This document shows, piece after piece, positions 28,485 to 37,493 of a stretch of 64,000 nucleotides of DNA. The notes under the pieces are model-generated. The model worked only from the letters and a program-made list of their open reading frames with translations. It was not told the origin of the DNA and did no database searches. The translations under genes were made by a program, and so were the position numbers. Positions within the stretch are counted from its first letter, which is position 1. Every line of letters starts with the position of its first letter. Origin of the DNA: Burkholderiales bacterium (GTDB lineage Bacteria; Pseudomonadota; Gammaproteobacteria; Burkholderiales; UBA11063); the NCBI GenBank assembly GCA_020697255.1, contig JAJFBE010000004.1, forward strand, positions 124,001 through 188,000. The letters run 5' to 3'.

Positions 28485-29424
28485 GAGCTAACTGCACAAG
28501 TTCTGAATAGCCAAAACCGTACTTTCCATATTCATTACCATTATAAAATAAATAACTCCCATACTTAGTCTGAACAAAGCTTGGGTATCCCATCATATCA
28601 CTATCCCATGAATTTTCTGACGGGTATAGGTTTAAATTACTGTCACAACGGTTCCAAATTAATCCATCATATGATTCTGCATAACCTAATCTATATCCCT
28701 TAGTTTTAGTAGCTACGCATAAAAACATTCCATATATTTTATCAAATTTTACCACATATGGCCTGGCAACACGATACTCATCAGCATTTGCAAAAGTTAA
28801 AACTTTGGAGCTACTCTCAGGAATCTTTAATAAATTATCCGTTTCACAATAATATATGTCATATACGGGATAGGTATAATCATTAAATTTAATAAAATGA
28901 TCGCCACCACCATACCAGATCTTATAGATATTATCTTCTTTTAAGACAGTATGCGGAACTCTAAAAAGAGTATGTTCATGAGTCCGTTCAAAAACAGGAA
29001 CCTTTTTATAACGGTTGAAATGAACTTCAATATCTGCAGCATTACCATAAGCCAAACCAGCTAAAACGCTGAATCTTACTTTGCTTAACAACGAATACCC
29101 AGCATAAAACATTTTATACTGACCAGCATCATTTATAATTGATGCAGGTACAACGCCTGAATCATCAAAACACCCATCATTTCCAACATCTAGAACATAA
29201 TCTTCAGAGATTCTAATTATTTCGCCTGGGTTTTTGCTTGAAACATCAACGTACCCTATTCTACTTTGGCCAAGTGTATCGCGCATCCCAACAAAAATTC
29301 GTATAACTTCACCATTATCGATTAGAATTGGGGTTGGCTGCAGTAAAGACCCAGAAGCCCACTTAGGCATTTTATTTACTCTTATATCAAAAACCATGCC
29401 TTTTTTGTTCCAGGTAAACTTCAT
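28477..29424 (-). CDS. Five-bladed beta-propeller protein (GH43/GH32-like fold)
   Basis: 315 residues with blade-like repeats: 'GSLLQPTPILIDNGEVIRIFVGMRD', 'DDSGVVPASIINDAGQYKMFYAGY', 'FRVPHTVLKEDNIYKIWYGGG', 'ARPYVVKFDKIYGMFLCVAT' and 'MGYPSFVQTKYGSYLFYNGNEYG'. These recurrent (D)…P…MfYxG patterns are typical of glycosidase-like propellers found in nucleotide-sugar clusters. No signal peptide is present, so it acts in the cytoplasm. Whether it is a hydrolase, a transferase or a non-catalytic sugar-binding protein cannot be told. It overlaps its neighbours by 4 and 8 bases. Confidence 0.7.
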   Translation of the reverse strand: MKFTWNKKGMVFDIRVNKMPKWASGSLLQPTPILIDNGEVIRIFVGMRDTLGQSRIGYVDVSSKNPGEIIRISEDYVLDVGNDGCFDDSGVVPASIINDAGQYKMFYAGYSLLSKVRFSVLAGLAYGNAADIEVHFNRYKKVPVFERTHEHTLFRVPHTVLKEDNIYKIWYGGGDHFIKFNDYTYPVYDIYYCETDNLLKIPESSSKVLTFANADEYRVARPYVVKFDKIYGMFLCVATKTKGYRLGYAESYDGLIWNRCDSNLNLYPSENSWDSDMMGYPSFVQTKYGSYLFYNGNEYGKYGFGYSELVQLAHD

Positions 29425-30089
29425 TCTTCTACCTTACATAACTGTTTTGCTGTTATTGCCGAGATTTCTGATTTAGCTGACTTAATTAAAACATTATCTG
29501 CTAAATTACGTGTAACAACTGTCCCCATACCAAGGAAACAATCTCGCCCAACTTTAACATTATCTGCAATAGCACAATTAACTCCTAAAAAGGAATTTTC
29601 TCCTATTTCACAAAAACCAGAAATAACACAATGAGACGACACAAATACATGTTCTCTTATGATTGTTTGATGCCCAACATGGTTTCCACTCCAAAGGATT
29701 GTATTATTTCCTATAGATACCCCATGTTGTATGACATTATTTTCAAAAATAAAGCAATTTTCTCCAATCTCTGCAGTTCTCCAAACAAATGCTTTGGAGC
29801 TAATATAACTTATACAACTATATCCGTATTTTTTTACCAGCTCATAAACATGTTGCCTATTTCGATTAAGTTTCCCACTTGAAATAGCTACAAATACCTT
29901 ATACTGACGGATATCAAAGTTTTGAGTCAAACTTTCTAAGGCAATTAATGGCAGTTCATTATAATTATCACTATTTTTATATTGCTCGTTTATACTAAAT
30001 GCAACCACATCATAATCGCTATCATACTTTAAATACTCATATGCGATATCTGCAGTTTCACCCGTGCCAACAATAACAACTTTTTTCAT
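29421..30089 (-). CDS. Left-handed beta-helix acyltransferase (NeuD/PglD/FdtC-like)
   Basis: 222 residues. An N-terminal Rossmann-like domain ('KKVVIVGTGETADIAYEYL') is followed by hexapeptide repeats ('IGENCFIFENNVIQHGVSIGNNTILWSGNHVGHQ…') and 'VSSHCVISGFCEIGENSFLGVNCAIADNVKVG', the architecture of NeuD/PglD acetyltransferases. It would N-acetylate the amino sugar made by the neighbouring isomerase and aminotransferase, giving for example dTDP-Fuc3NAc. The likely active-site His is in 'NHVGHQ'. ATG at 30089, 14 bases from the ketoisomerase gene; overlaps the propeller gene by 4 bases. Confidence 0.85.
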   Translation of the reverse strand: MKKVVIVGTGETADIAYEYLKYDSDYDVVAFSINEQYKNSDNYNELPLIALESLTQNFDIRQYKVFVAISSGKLNRNRQHVYELVKKYGYSCISYISSKAFVWRTAEIGENCFIFENNVIQHGVSIGNNTILWSGNHVGHQTIIREHVFVSSHCVISGFCEIGENSFLGVNCAIADNVKVGRDCFLGMGTVVTRNLADNVLIKSAKSEISAITAKQLCKVEE

Positions 30090-30103
30090 TTGTTTCCCAT
30101 ACT

Positions 30104-30526
30104 CTATCCTGCCTGTTTCACAGAATCTGCTAATCGTTTAAATTCTTTATAATCACGAATATAATCAGATGGATCATAATATTTATTTGCTAATACAACT
30201 AAAACACAATCTTTACTAAAATCAAACATTTCACGCCAGATTAAATTTTTTATATATAACCCAGTATTTGGTGAATCCAACTTTATAATGTCTTTTTTTG
30301 TTCCGTCATCCAAAACAAATGTGCAACTGCCTTTAACACAGAAACATAGCTGTTCCAAATCACGATGAGCATGCATTCCACGCCTAACACGGCTTTTAGT
30401 ATCAAAAATATAATAAACTCGCTTAACTTCAAATGGTACCTGATGCATATTCTCTAATGCAATAAGGCTACCTAATTCATCACCAATTATATTAAAATGT
30501 ACTATTTTGTATATATTTTTCTGCAC
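30104..30526 (-). CDS. fdtA: dTDP-4-keto-6-deoxyglucose 3,4-ketoisomerase (FdtA/QdtA family)
   Basis: 140-residue cupin. 'IGDELGSLIALE', 'VPFEVKRVYYIFDTKSRVRRGMHAHRDLEQLCFCVKGS', 'FVLDDG', 'IKNLIWREMFDF' and 'LVLANKYYDPSDYIRDYKEF' are hallmarks of the WxcM-like/FdtA family, with the His of 'HAH' in the active site. It shifts the 4-keto group of dTDP-4-keto-6-deoxyglucose to C3. Whether the product has galacto (FdtA) or gluco (QdtA) configuration is not visible. The required rmlA and rmlB genes are absent from this window and must lie elsewhere. GTG start at 30526, two bases from the wzt stop. Confidence 0.88.
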   Translation of the reverse strand: MQKNIYKIVHFNIIGDELGSLIALENMHQVPFEVKRVYYIFDTKSRVRRGMHAHRDLEQLCFCVKGSCTFVLDDGTKKDIIKLDSPNTGLYIKNLIWREMFDFSKDCVLVVLANKYYDPSDYIRDYKEFKRLADSVKQAG

Positions 30527-30528
30527 TA

Positions 30529-31866
30529 TTAATTATCCGTTATTCTATTAACAAAATATTCACCACTTACCCTAAACATCGAAGAGAACCCGTCCTGATA
30601 ACCCTTAAAATTCACTCTAATTACATCAAAATTCATAATAATATCTAAAAATTGATGTTGTTGATTAAATAAGACGGGAAGCTCTAGCCCTATACTTAGG
30701 GTATAAACTCCTGCCTTAATTGGCACCTCTATTTTAATCGTGATACAGTAAACCTCACCTTCTTTTACTGCTGGAAATGTTATATTATCCTGAGAATTAA
30801 TCCAGGTTAGCTGCTGTATTCCATCTAAGCTAGACAATGACGCACCACAGGCAAATGTAGGTAAATCCTCATTAAACTGTACCAAAATTTGAAGATAATA
30901 ACTATCACCTGAAACCAACTCAGTTACTGGCTTATAAGCCGAATTTAAAATTACACCATTTAAAATTGTTCCTCTACCATCACCATAGCGTTGTACAATA
31001 TTAGGATCTAAAACTCTTGGAATCTGTGATACTACCAATGGTATCCCTGTATTTCCAAGGATCTGTTCTTTTGCATTAACACACATACCTGAACCTTCAC
31101 CATTTAGATTAGAGCTCATTTCTAAGTGCTGTTGTTCAATATATTTGCCTACTACTTTAGCAGCATCGCCAAATTCTTTGATGCAACCACCTTCTAAATA
31201 AATTGCTTTTTTACATAATGATTTTACCGAAGATGTATCATGGCTAACAAATAATATGGTAACTCCTGATTCCATCATCTGGCGCATTCTAGTCATGCAC
31301 TTAGCCTGAAAAACCATATCGCCAACAGCTAAAGCTTCATCCACAATAAGAATATCTGGTTCAACATTAATCGCAACAGCAAAGGCTAAGCGAGCAAACA
31401 TTCCGCTACTATAATTTTTTACCGGCTGATAAATAAAGTCCCCAATATCTGCAAAATTGGTAATGAATTCAACTTTATTGCTAATTTCTTCCCGAGAATA
31501 TCCCATTAGGTTTCCCTGAAAGTAGATGTTCTCTATCCCAGTATATTCCGGATTAAAGCCAGCACCAAGTTCAAGTAGGGCCGCAACTTTTCCACTGATT
31601 ATAACTTCGCCACTCGTTTGGGTTAGCACCCCAGTTATTATTTTTAGTAATGTAGATTTTCCTGAGCCATTTTTACCGATAACTCCAACCATGTCACCTT
31701 TATTAATCTTAAAATTAACATTATTAAGCGCATAAAAATCTTTATGATATTTTTTCTTGGACGGAGATAATGATTCCTTCAGTCTATCAATTGGGGCGCT
31801 GTACAGCTTATATACTTTACTAACATTTTCAACTTTTATTGCAAGATTGGAGTCCATTAGGTTCAT
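30529..31866 (-). CDS. wzt: ABC polysaccharide exporter ATPase with C-terminal glycan-binding domain
   Basis: ATP-binding partner of Wzm. From the ATG at 31866 it has 445 residues. Walker A 'GKNGSGKST' is at 64-72, the signature 'YSSGMFARLAFAVA' at 152-165 and Walker B 'DILIVDEALAVGD' at 171-183, followed by the switch His in 'FVSHDTSSV'. Residues ~300-445 form the beta-sandwich Wzt_C domain ('RYGDGRGTILNGVILNSAYKPV…'), which in known systems recognises the terminus of the finished chain. That points to length-controlled export with a modified non-reducing end. An in-frame TTG at 31887 and an ATG at 31857 are alternatives. It is the first gene after the cluster promoter. Confidence 0.93.
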   Translation of the reverse strand: MNLMDSNLAIKVENVSKVYKLYSAPIDRLKESLSPSKKKYHKDFYALNNVNFKINKGDMVGVIGKNGSGKSTLLKIITGVLTQTSGEVIISGKVAALLELGAGFNPEYTGIENIYFQGNLMGYSREEISNKVEFITNFADIGDFIYQPVKNYSSGMFARLAFAVAINVEPDILIVDEALAVGDMVFQAKCMTRMRQMMESGVTILFVSHDTSSVKSLCKKAIYLEGGCIKEFGDAAKVVGKYIEQQHLEMSSNLNGEGSGMCVNAKEQILGNTGIPLVVSQIPRVLDPNIVQRYGDGRGTILNGVILNSAYKPVTELVSGDSYYLQILVQFNEDLPTFACGASLSSLDGIQQLTWINSQDNITFPAVKEGEVYCITIKIEVPIKAGVYTLSIGLELPVLFNQQHQFLDIIMNFDVIRVNFKGYQDGFSSMFRVSGEYFVNRITDN

Positions 31867-31898
31867 TCTATAATAGTGTAACGGCAAAAATACCCTGC

Positions 31899-31927
31899 AT
31901 TATATCATACCTAAAACTCACGTGCAA
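31899..31927 (-). promoter_or_regulatory. Promoter of the polysaccharide cluster
   Basis: On the - strand, TGATATAAT provides an extended -10 (hexamer 31899-31904). TTGCAC (31922-31927) lies 17 bases upstream as a weak -35. This is the only convincing - strand promoter before wzt, and the following ~25 genes have gaps of 70 bases or less, so it may drive the whole cluster. Confidence 0.6.
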
Positions 31928-32051
31928 TGTGACCCATAACCATAATTTAAAAATATGAACCCCCCATATTTTGTAGTACAATATGCTCCTAAAAGCTATG
32001 TAACAGCGACAGACAATCTGAATCCAACTTAAAGGCAGGGGTATTATCTAA

Positions 32052-33533
32052 ATGCAACCTACGGAGCAAAAAAGGATAAAAACTTTAAATTCGAATCCTA
32101 TATTACATATCATAACATTATACGCAATAGTTTTTAATATATATTCCATTCTTATAGGCTTTAATTATAATATTCTGGACCAATACGGATTTAGACAGGC
32201 CCAAACTGCTATTTCAATATATTATTATGTCGTTGACGGCATACAACTTGATTATTTAACCCCGGTATTTGGATATCCGTGGAGGGTGCCATTCGAGTTC
32301 CCTACATATCAGGTTATTGTTGCACTACTTTGTAAATTAACACATATTGGAATCGATCAGTCTGGCAGAATCGTTAGCATTTTCTTCTTTTACCTATGTT
32401 TTTTACCCTTAAACGCTACTCTTAATAAAATCAATGTATCTTCAACCTCCAAAAAAATTATTTTTATCTTACTCTTGCTATCTCCCGTTTATATTTTTTG
32501 GTCTAGGACGGTTCTTATTGAATCGGTTGCTTTGTTTCTCAGCTTGAGTTTTATTTATTATTCGTTGGCACTATTTCAAAAAACAACAATAAATAATTTT
32601 ATTTTATGTACATTTTGTTTAACACTTGGCGCATTAACAAAGGTTACAACAATCTTACCTAGTTGTGTAGTTGCAGGTTTGCTTATTCTACATTTATATA
32701 AAAATTTTTTTAACACGAAAAATATTATACTGTTTGCTATTAGTGGGGCTATTTCTTTGCTACTACTGTTAATTTGGACACACCATGCAGATGCTTACAA
32801 GGACATGAATTTTTTTAGTAAGCATATTACGTCCAGCTCAATGAATGCATGGAACTTTGGTACCTTAAGCCAAAGATTGTCTATTACGTTTTGGAGACGA
32901 ATAGTTGAATACTCCTATATAAATGTTAGTCTATCATTTTTTATATTAATCGGCATATCAATACTAATTAAAAGTAAAAATGTGGTTTTATGGATATTTT
33001 TTTTCGGGTATTGCTCAGGAATTTTAATTTTTGCTCATTTGTATTATGAGCACAGTTATTACTATTATGCAAACTGTATATTTGCTTTTATATTCATGGG
33101 GATTTTAATTGGTGATATCTTAAAAACAAACCCTCTGATATCATACAGTATTTTGCTATTTTGCATTGGCTGTTTGCAATATACATACTTTACCGGATAT
33201 TACCAATTTCAGAGTAGTCCAGGCAATACTATACAGATCATTAACCTTGCCAAAGCAATAAGAGAAAACTCTAAAGCAAATGATGTGGTATTAATTTGTG
33301 GTGATGATTGGAATTCACAAATTCCTTATTATAGCCGCCGTAGAGCAATTATGAATACACATTGGGCCAGTGAGGCTGAGCTTGGAAAGATAGTAGCTTC
33401 TACTAAAGATGTTAATGTTGTGGCAATTAACAAAAACAACGGCTGTCAATTTGAGCTAAATTATATTAAACAATTTAAAACGTATAAAATTTCACAGGAT
33501 GATTGGAATGTATACATTAAACAAAGTGAATAA
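32052..33533 (+). CDS. GT39/ArnT-like membrane glycosyltransferase (GT-C)
   Basis: 493 residues, about ten to twelve membrane segments. After the first helix comes 'ILDQYGFRQAQTAISIYYYV' (from residue 41), the first periplasmic loop of PMT_2/ArnT-type enzymes, where the catalytic Asp and the following RQ are conserved. 'RTVLIESVALFLSLSFIYY' and 'LGALTKVTTILPS' are also family-typical. A ~90-residue periplasmic tail carries 'NDVVLICGDDWNSQIPYYSRRRAIM'. These enzymes transfer a sugar from a polyprenyl phosphate on the outer face of the inner membrane. It faces away from wzt with a 185-base intergenic region; no convincing + strand -35 was found there. Confidence 0.8.
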   Translation: MQPTEQKRIKTLNSNPILHIITLYAIVFNIYSILIGFNYNILDQYGFRQAQTAISIYYYVVDGIQLDYLTPVFGYPWRVPFEFPTYQVIVALLCKLTHIGIDQSGRIVSIFFFYLCFLPLNATLNKINVSSTSKKIIFILLLLSPVYIFWSRTVLIESVALFLSLSFIYYSLALFQKTTINNFILCTFCLTLGALTKVTTILPSCVVAGLLILHLYKNFFNTKNIILFAISGAISLLLLLIWTHHADAYKDMNFFSKHITSSSMNAWNFGTLSQRLSITFWRRIVEYSYINVSLSFFILIGISILIKSKNVVLWIFFFGYCSGILIFAHLYYEHSYYYYANCIFAFIFMGILIGDILKTNPLISYSILLFCIGCLQYTYFTGYYQFQSSPGNTIQIINLAKAIRENSKANDVVLICGDDWNSQIPYYSRRRAIMNTHWASEAELGKIVASTKDVNVVAINKNNGCQFELNYIKQFKTYKISQDDWNVYIKQSE

Positions 33534-35766
33534 ATATAACGGCAAAATTATTCTATCATCACTTATAATCTTAATGTTTTGTTATATTACTCTTCCAGCA
33601 ATAAGCAATATTGAAAGTGGCTTAGATCCATCCTGGAGAGCATATCTTGCATATGCATTTCAAAATAAAATAACATATGGTAAAGATGTAGTTTTTACAT
33701 ATGGGATATTTTCTCAAATTGCTACGGGACAATATTCAAAAAATTTATTATTATTTATTTTTTTGTTTAGTTATATTAGTGCGGTCTACTCCTACATGGT
33801 AATACGGATGTTGGGCAATTTACGTGCCTTAATATTTTTGATAATGACTGTAATATTATTCTGTAAGCTAAGAAGTGGAGGGTTATGGGATCCATTCTAT
33901 GTGTTTACTTTATTTTTAATTTCTAATTTATTTTTGAATAACCATCTCAATGCCATAGCAAGATTAGCTTTAATTATTTGTCTGGCATTAATTGCACACA
34001 TAAAAGTTAGCTATGCCGTTCTAGCTGTTATATCGCTAATAGTTTTATTATACAAAAAAAGATTTCTCGATGTTGCAATGGCAGTAAGTTTTTACATAGT
34101 AATCTGGCTACTATATGATCCTAATATATTACATTTGTATGGCTTTTTAAAATATTCCCATGAAATTGCCACTGGTTATAATTTATCCATGCAAAATTAT
34201 ACAGAACAGCCCTATGATTACACAAACATATATTCTATGATTAATTTATTTTTATTTATATTATCTGGTATAACATATTATACCTTTGATAAAAAGATCA
34301 TAAATTCTCTTTTGGTATATGCATTTTCTTTCGTTATGTATAAAGAAAGTGTAGTACGAGCAGACGGCCATGTTATGGCTGGCGCATTTTTTATTTTTTT
34401 ATTGGGATGTTTTATAGTTTTGGTAAATATACCGGGTAAGAAAAATTATAAATTTAACGCCATACGCAAAATTATTTTTACTATCTTATTATTTATCGGT
34501 TCTTTGTTCATATTACTTAACTTTATACCAGGGAAATTCTGGTTTCCACAATTACCTGAATTTATAAAAGAGTATGCTTCCTCTGCTTACAATGAAAATA
34601 ATACTCAACTTAAAATTATGAATACTTATAATTTCCCGAAATTGACCGGATGTACAGACTTATACCCTTATAATATAACAGCTCTTATAACTAGCAAAAA
34701 CAAGATGTGTATAAGACCAGTTTTTCAATCATATTCTGCATATACACCTGAATTATTAAAATTAAACCTTGACCATTTAAGTAATTTAAATGTAGCGCCC
34801 AATTATATCTTTTGGTCCATCTCAACAATAGACAATCGCTATCCTACACAAGATGATTCGCTTTCATGGCCAGCCATATTAGCAAATTATTCTTTGGAGA
34901 AAAAGTTATCGAGTGAATATATTTTATTAAAAAGGAATATAATTACAAATGATTATCAGCTTAATAAATTGGAGGTAATTAACAGGCCAAAGTTAGGCCA
35001 GATAATAATGCTTAGGAACCACGATAGCTCTTTAGTATGGTTAAAAGTAGATGTCAAACCTACATTATTAGAAAGAATTATGAGTTTTATTTATAAACCT
35101 AATCAAATAAATTTGAAACTTAATTATTCTGATGGTACTACCGCCGAGTATAAGTTGTTACCAGAAATTGCCAGAGCAGGTTTTATTATTTCACCCACTA
35201 TAAACGATAATAGCGATTTTTCTTGCCTTTTTACTGTAAATGGCAAATTTAATTTTTGTGGCAAAAGTGTCCTCTCATTTGTCATTAGCACACCGAACAA
35301 TAAATTTCGATCAATGTATAATATGGAAAATATGATAATTAGTTCTATCCAATTCAAAGCTCCATTAACATATAACAAATCTTCTCTAACCAATGAAAAT
35401 AAACCAATTGATAATGTTAAAAAAATAAATACCGAGAAGTTAAATTCGGCACTTGATATAATAAAAATTCATAATAATGCACTTCAATTAATGGGATGGG
35501 GATATATCCCCGGATATGATATATCAAAAGGTTTTATTAAATATATCTTGTTAGAATCTGGTGAATCAACTATTACATATAAAACAGATGTAGTAGAAAG
35601 ACCAGATGTAGCAACAGCCTTTAAAAGCCCATCGTATAAAGACTCTGGATTTAGTGCCGAAATCCCGCTTTCACGGCTCAAGGCAACGAAATATAATATC
35701 TATTTATATATTACAAATGGCACAATAGGCGGTATCGTGCCCCTGAAAAAGGATTATATCTTTTAG
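33508..35766 (+). CDS. Large GT-C-like membrane protein with periplasmic beta-sandwich tail
   Basis: About 752 residues. The first ~340 hold roughly ten membrane helices. The first periplasmic loop reads 'SGLDPSWRAYLAYAFQNKITYGKDVVFTYG', with an Asp where GT-C enzymes carry their catalytic acid. The rest is soluble and ends in a beta-sandwich: 'LQLMGWGYIPGYD', 'VVERPDVATAF' and 'KDSGFSAEIPLSRL', a module often fused to lipid-sugar glycosyltransferases. I prefer the ATG at 33508, preceded by AGGA at 33496-33499, over the one at 33499. Either way it overlaps the previous gene, showing coupling. The substrate is unknown. Confidence 0.65.
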   Translation: MYTLNKVNKYNGKIILSSLIILMFCYITLPAISNIESGLDPSWRAYLAYAFQNKITYGKDVVFTYGIFSQIATGQYSKNLLLFIFLFSYISAVYSYMVIRMLGNLRALIFLIMTVILFCKLRSGGLWDPFYVFTLFLISNLFLNNHLNAIARLALIICLALIAHIKVSYAVLAVISLIVLLYKKRFLDVAMAVSFYIVIWLLYDPNILHLYGFLKYSHEIATGYNLSMQNYTEQPYDYTNIYSMINLFLFILSGITYYTFDKKIINSLLVYAFSFVMYKESVVRADGHVMAGAFFIFLLGCFIVLVNIPGKKNYKFNAIRKIIFTILLFIGSLFILLNFIPGKFWFPQLPEFIKEYASSAYNENNTQLKIMNTYNFPKLTGCTDLYPYNITALITSKNKMCIRPVFQSYSAYTPELLKLNLDHLSNLNVAPNYIFWSISTIDNRYPTQDDSLSWPAILANYSLEKKLSSEYILLKRNIITNDYQLNKLEVINRPKLGQIIMLRNHDSSLVWLKVDVKPTLLERIMSFIYKPNQINLKLNYSDGTTAEYKLLPEIARAGFIISPTINDNSDFSCLFTVNGKFNFCGKSVLSFVISTPNNKFRSMYNMENMIISSIQFKAPLTYNKSSLTNENKPIDNVKKINTEKLNSALDIIKIHNNALQLMGWGYIPGYDISKGFIKYILLESGESTITYKTDVVERPDVATAFKSPSYKDSGFSAEIPLSRLKATKYNIYLYITNGTIGGIVPLKKDYIF

Positions 35767-35790
35767 AACCAGGCTTCTATATGGTATAAT
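35762..35790 (+). promoter_or_regulatory. Promoter for the third GT-C gene
   Basis: TGGTATAAT gives an extended -10 (TATAAT at 35785-35790), with TTTAGA at 35762-35767 as a partial -35 after a 17-base spacer. The discriminator GCGCC follows. It lies at the end of the preceding gene, so the third GT-C gene may have its own transcript. Confidence 0.55.
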
Positions 35791-35832
35791 GCGCCTTCCC
35801 TTAATAAGCAAATAAACATAATTACTTTTTGC

Positions 35833-37488
35833 ATGGAGTTAGAGGTCGTGAGTATCTTTTTGAATAGAGTTAGAACCTATGCAGCAAATAACCCGCTGCT
35901 AATATTTTTTATTCTTGTTTCTATATGGGTACGTTTGATATTTTGGTTTTATTCTGGTAGGGTATGGGAAGATGCTTTAATCACTTTAGCACCGGCAAGA
36001 AATGCCTGGTTAGGTAATGGGCTGACCCATCATTTAAGTGAAGCTAGAATTCACTCCTTTACTTCTCCAATAAGTGTCCTCATACCTTTGATTGGTGAAG
36101 CATTTCATCAGGGATTATTTGCTCTTAGATTTAGTTCTGTCGTAGCAAGTATTTTTACTATTTATTATGCTTACAGAATTGGTAAAATATTTAATTTACA
36201 CTGGTCAGCTCAGATTCTTCTATTGGGATACTTATCCATGGATTGGCTCCAAATATTTTTTGGCATGGCCGGTATGGAAACTCAGGTCGCTACAGCAATT
36301 TTTATAGCTACATTTTATTATCTCTTCATTAAAAAATGGAAACTGCTTGGTATTCTAGCAGGGTTTGGGATGTTAGTTAGACCAGAATTTCTTTTTTGTA
36401 TTCTCGTAATTGGTCTATATATGCTTGTTTGGCACAAGCGTAGTCTTCCAAAAGTTATAGTTGGGTTTGCCTGTGTAGCTATTCCATGGTACTTATTTGC
36501 ATTCTTCTATTATGGTTCAATTGTACCGAATACAATTATTGCTAAAAGTGTTGGAAATCATTTTGGCCCTTTTAAAAATTCAATTCCGGTAGTTTGTTCA
36601 TATTTGTTAGAATCATGGAAAAATATGGCTCCATTTGTAGAATGGTTTTTCACTAGAAATATACCAGTTCCAATGTTTTTTATAAAATTAGTTGTTTGTA
36701 TAGTGCTTCTTTTATTTATTCTAGGAGTTATACGGGCCTTTATCGTTAAAGAATGGCAAGTTTTAGTTTTAGCTGCAGTTTTTATATTATTTGTAGCCTA
36801 TCGTTCAGATTCTACTTTGAGTATTTATTATATGTGGTACCTGCCTCCTTTTCTAGCTTTGCTATTTATTGTGTCTGCATTTGGATTATCCTATATTCCA
36901 ACTAAGATAAATTATATTTCGGCAGTTATTAGTGTGTATGTAGTAATTTTATACAGTTTGCATACTATACTTTCATTACCAAGCGAAAAACAAATCCAAG
37001 ATAAAATTGAGTGCGGAGTGAGGTTTAAAATTGGTGTGATCTTAAACTCCATGATGAGTATCACTGATACTGTTATTATGGAGCCCCTGGGCTATATAGG
37101 CTATGGTGCCTTTAACAAAACAACATATGACTTTCCTGGTCTTAGTTCCAAAACTGTAGTACATAAAATAGCGCAGATGAAAGGCGGTAATATTTTAGAA
37201 ATTATTAAAGCTCTAAATCCATCTTTTATAGTCCTACGGCCTCAGGAATTTAAAAATCTGGTCAATACTTACCCTGATGTCGCAAAACAATACGTGTTTG
37301 TGTCAGATATTAAAGCCGACGAAACAGACTTCCCAACATTTGGTTATTCAGAAACAAACTTTTTTTCTGATGGTGAATTTACGATTTTTAGACGCAGCGA
37401 CAGATTAGTTAATGCACCCAAGCCACAGGACATGGATAAATTATTGAAGTCAGCAGATTATTATGGTATTTGTGAGAATAGCAATTAG
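35833..37488 (+). CDS. GT-C membrane glycosyltransferase, arabinofuranosyltransferase-like
   Basis: 551 residues with about ten membrane helices and a ~130-residue periplasmic tail. The first loop has 'GRVWEDALITLAPARNAWLGNGLTHH' (residues 42-67) with the Glu-Asp pair of GT-C enzymes. It is followed by 'RIHSFTSPISVLI', 'GMAGMETQVATAIF' and 'LVRPEFLF', a pattern I associate with bacterial relatives of AftB-type arabinofuranosyltransferases. With the polyprenylphospho-arabinose genes nearby this is an attractive but unproven assignment. The ATG at 35833 is used here; a GTG at 35848 with GGAG and AGAGG upstream is equally plausible. It converges on truB with only 5 bases between stops. Confidence 0.65.
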   Translation: MELEVVSIFLNRVRTYAANNPLLIFFILVSIWVRLIFWFYSGRVWEDALITLAPARNAWLGNGLTHHLSEARIHSFTSPISVLIPLIGEAFHQGLFALRFSSVVASIFTIYYAYRIGKIFNLHWSAQILLLGYLSMDWLQIFFGMAGMETQVATAIFIATFYYLFIKKWKLLGILAGFGMLVRPEFLFCILVIGLYMLVWHKRSLPKVIVGFACVAIPWYLFAFFYYGSIVPNTIIAKSVGNHFGPFKNSIPVVCSYLLESWKNMAPFVEWFFTRNIPVPMFFIKLVVCIVLLLFILGVIRAFIVKEWQVLVLAAVFILFVAYRSDSTLSIYYMWYLPPFLALLFIVSAFGLSYIPTKINYISAVISVYVVILYSLHTILSLPSEKQIQDKIECGVRFKIGVILNSMMSITDTVIMEPLGYIGYGAFNKTTYDFPGLSSKTVVHKIAQMKGGNILEIIKALNPSFIVLRPQEFKNLVNTYPDVAKQYVFVSDIKADETDFPTFGYSETNFFSDGEFTIFRRSDRLVNAPKPQDMDKLLKSADYYGICENSN

Positions 37489-37493
37489 AGGCA

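Noticed and set aside
30104-30526. RmlC (dTDP-4-dehydrorhamnose 3,5-epimerase)
   Set aside because: It is a small cupin in a sugar cluster, but the motifs (HAHRDLEQL, KYYDPSDYIRDY) are those of FdtA/WxcM-like ketoisomerases.
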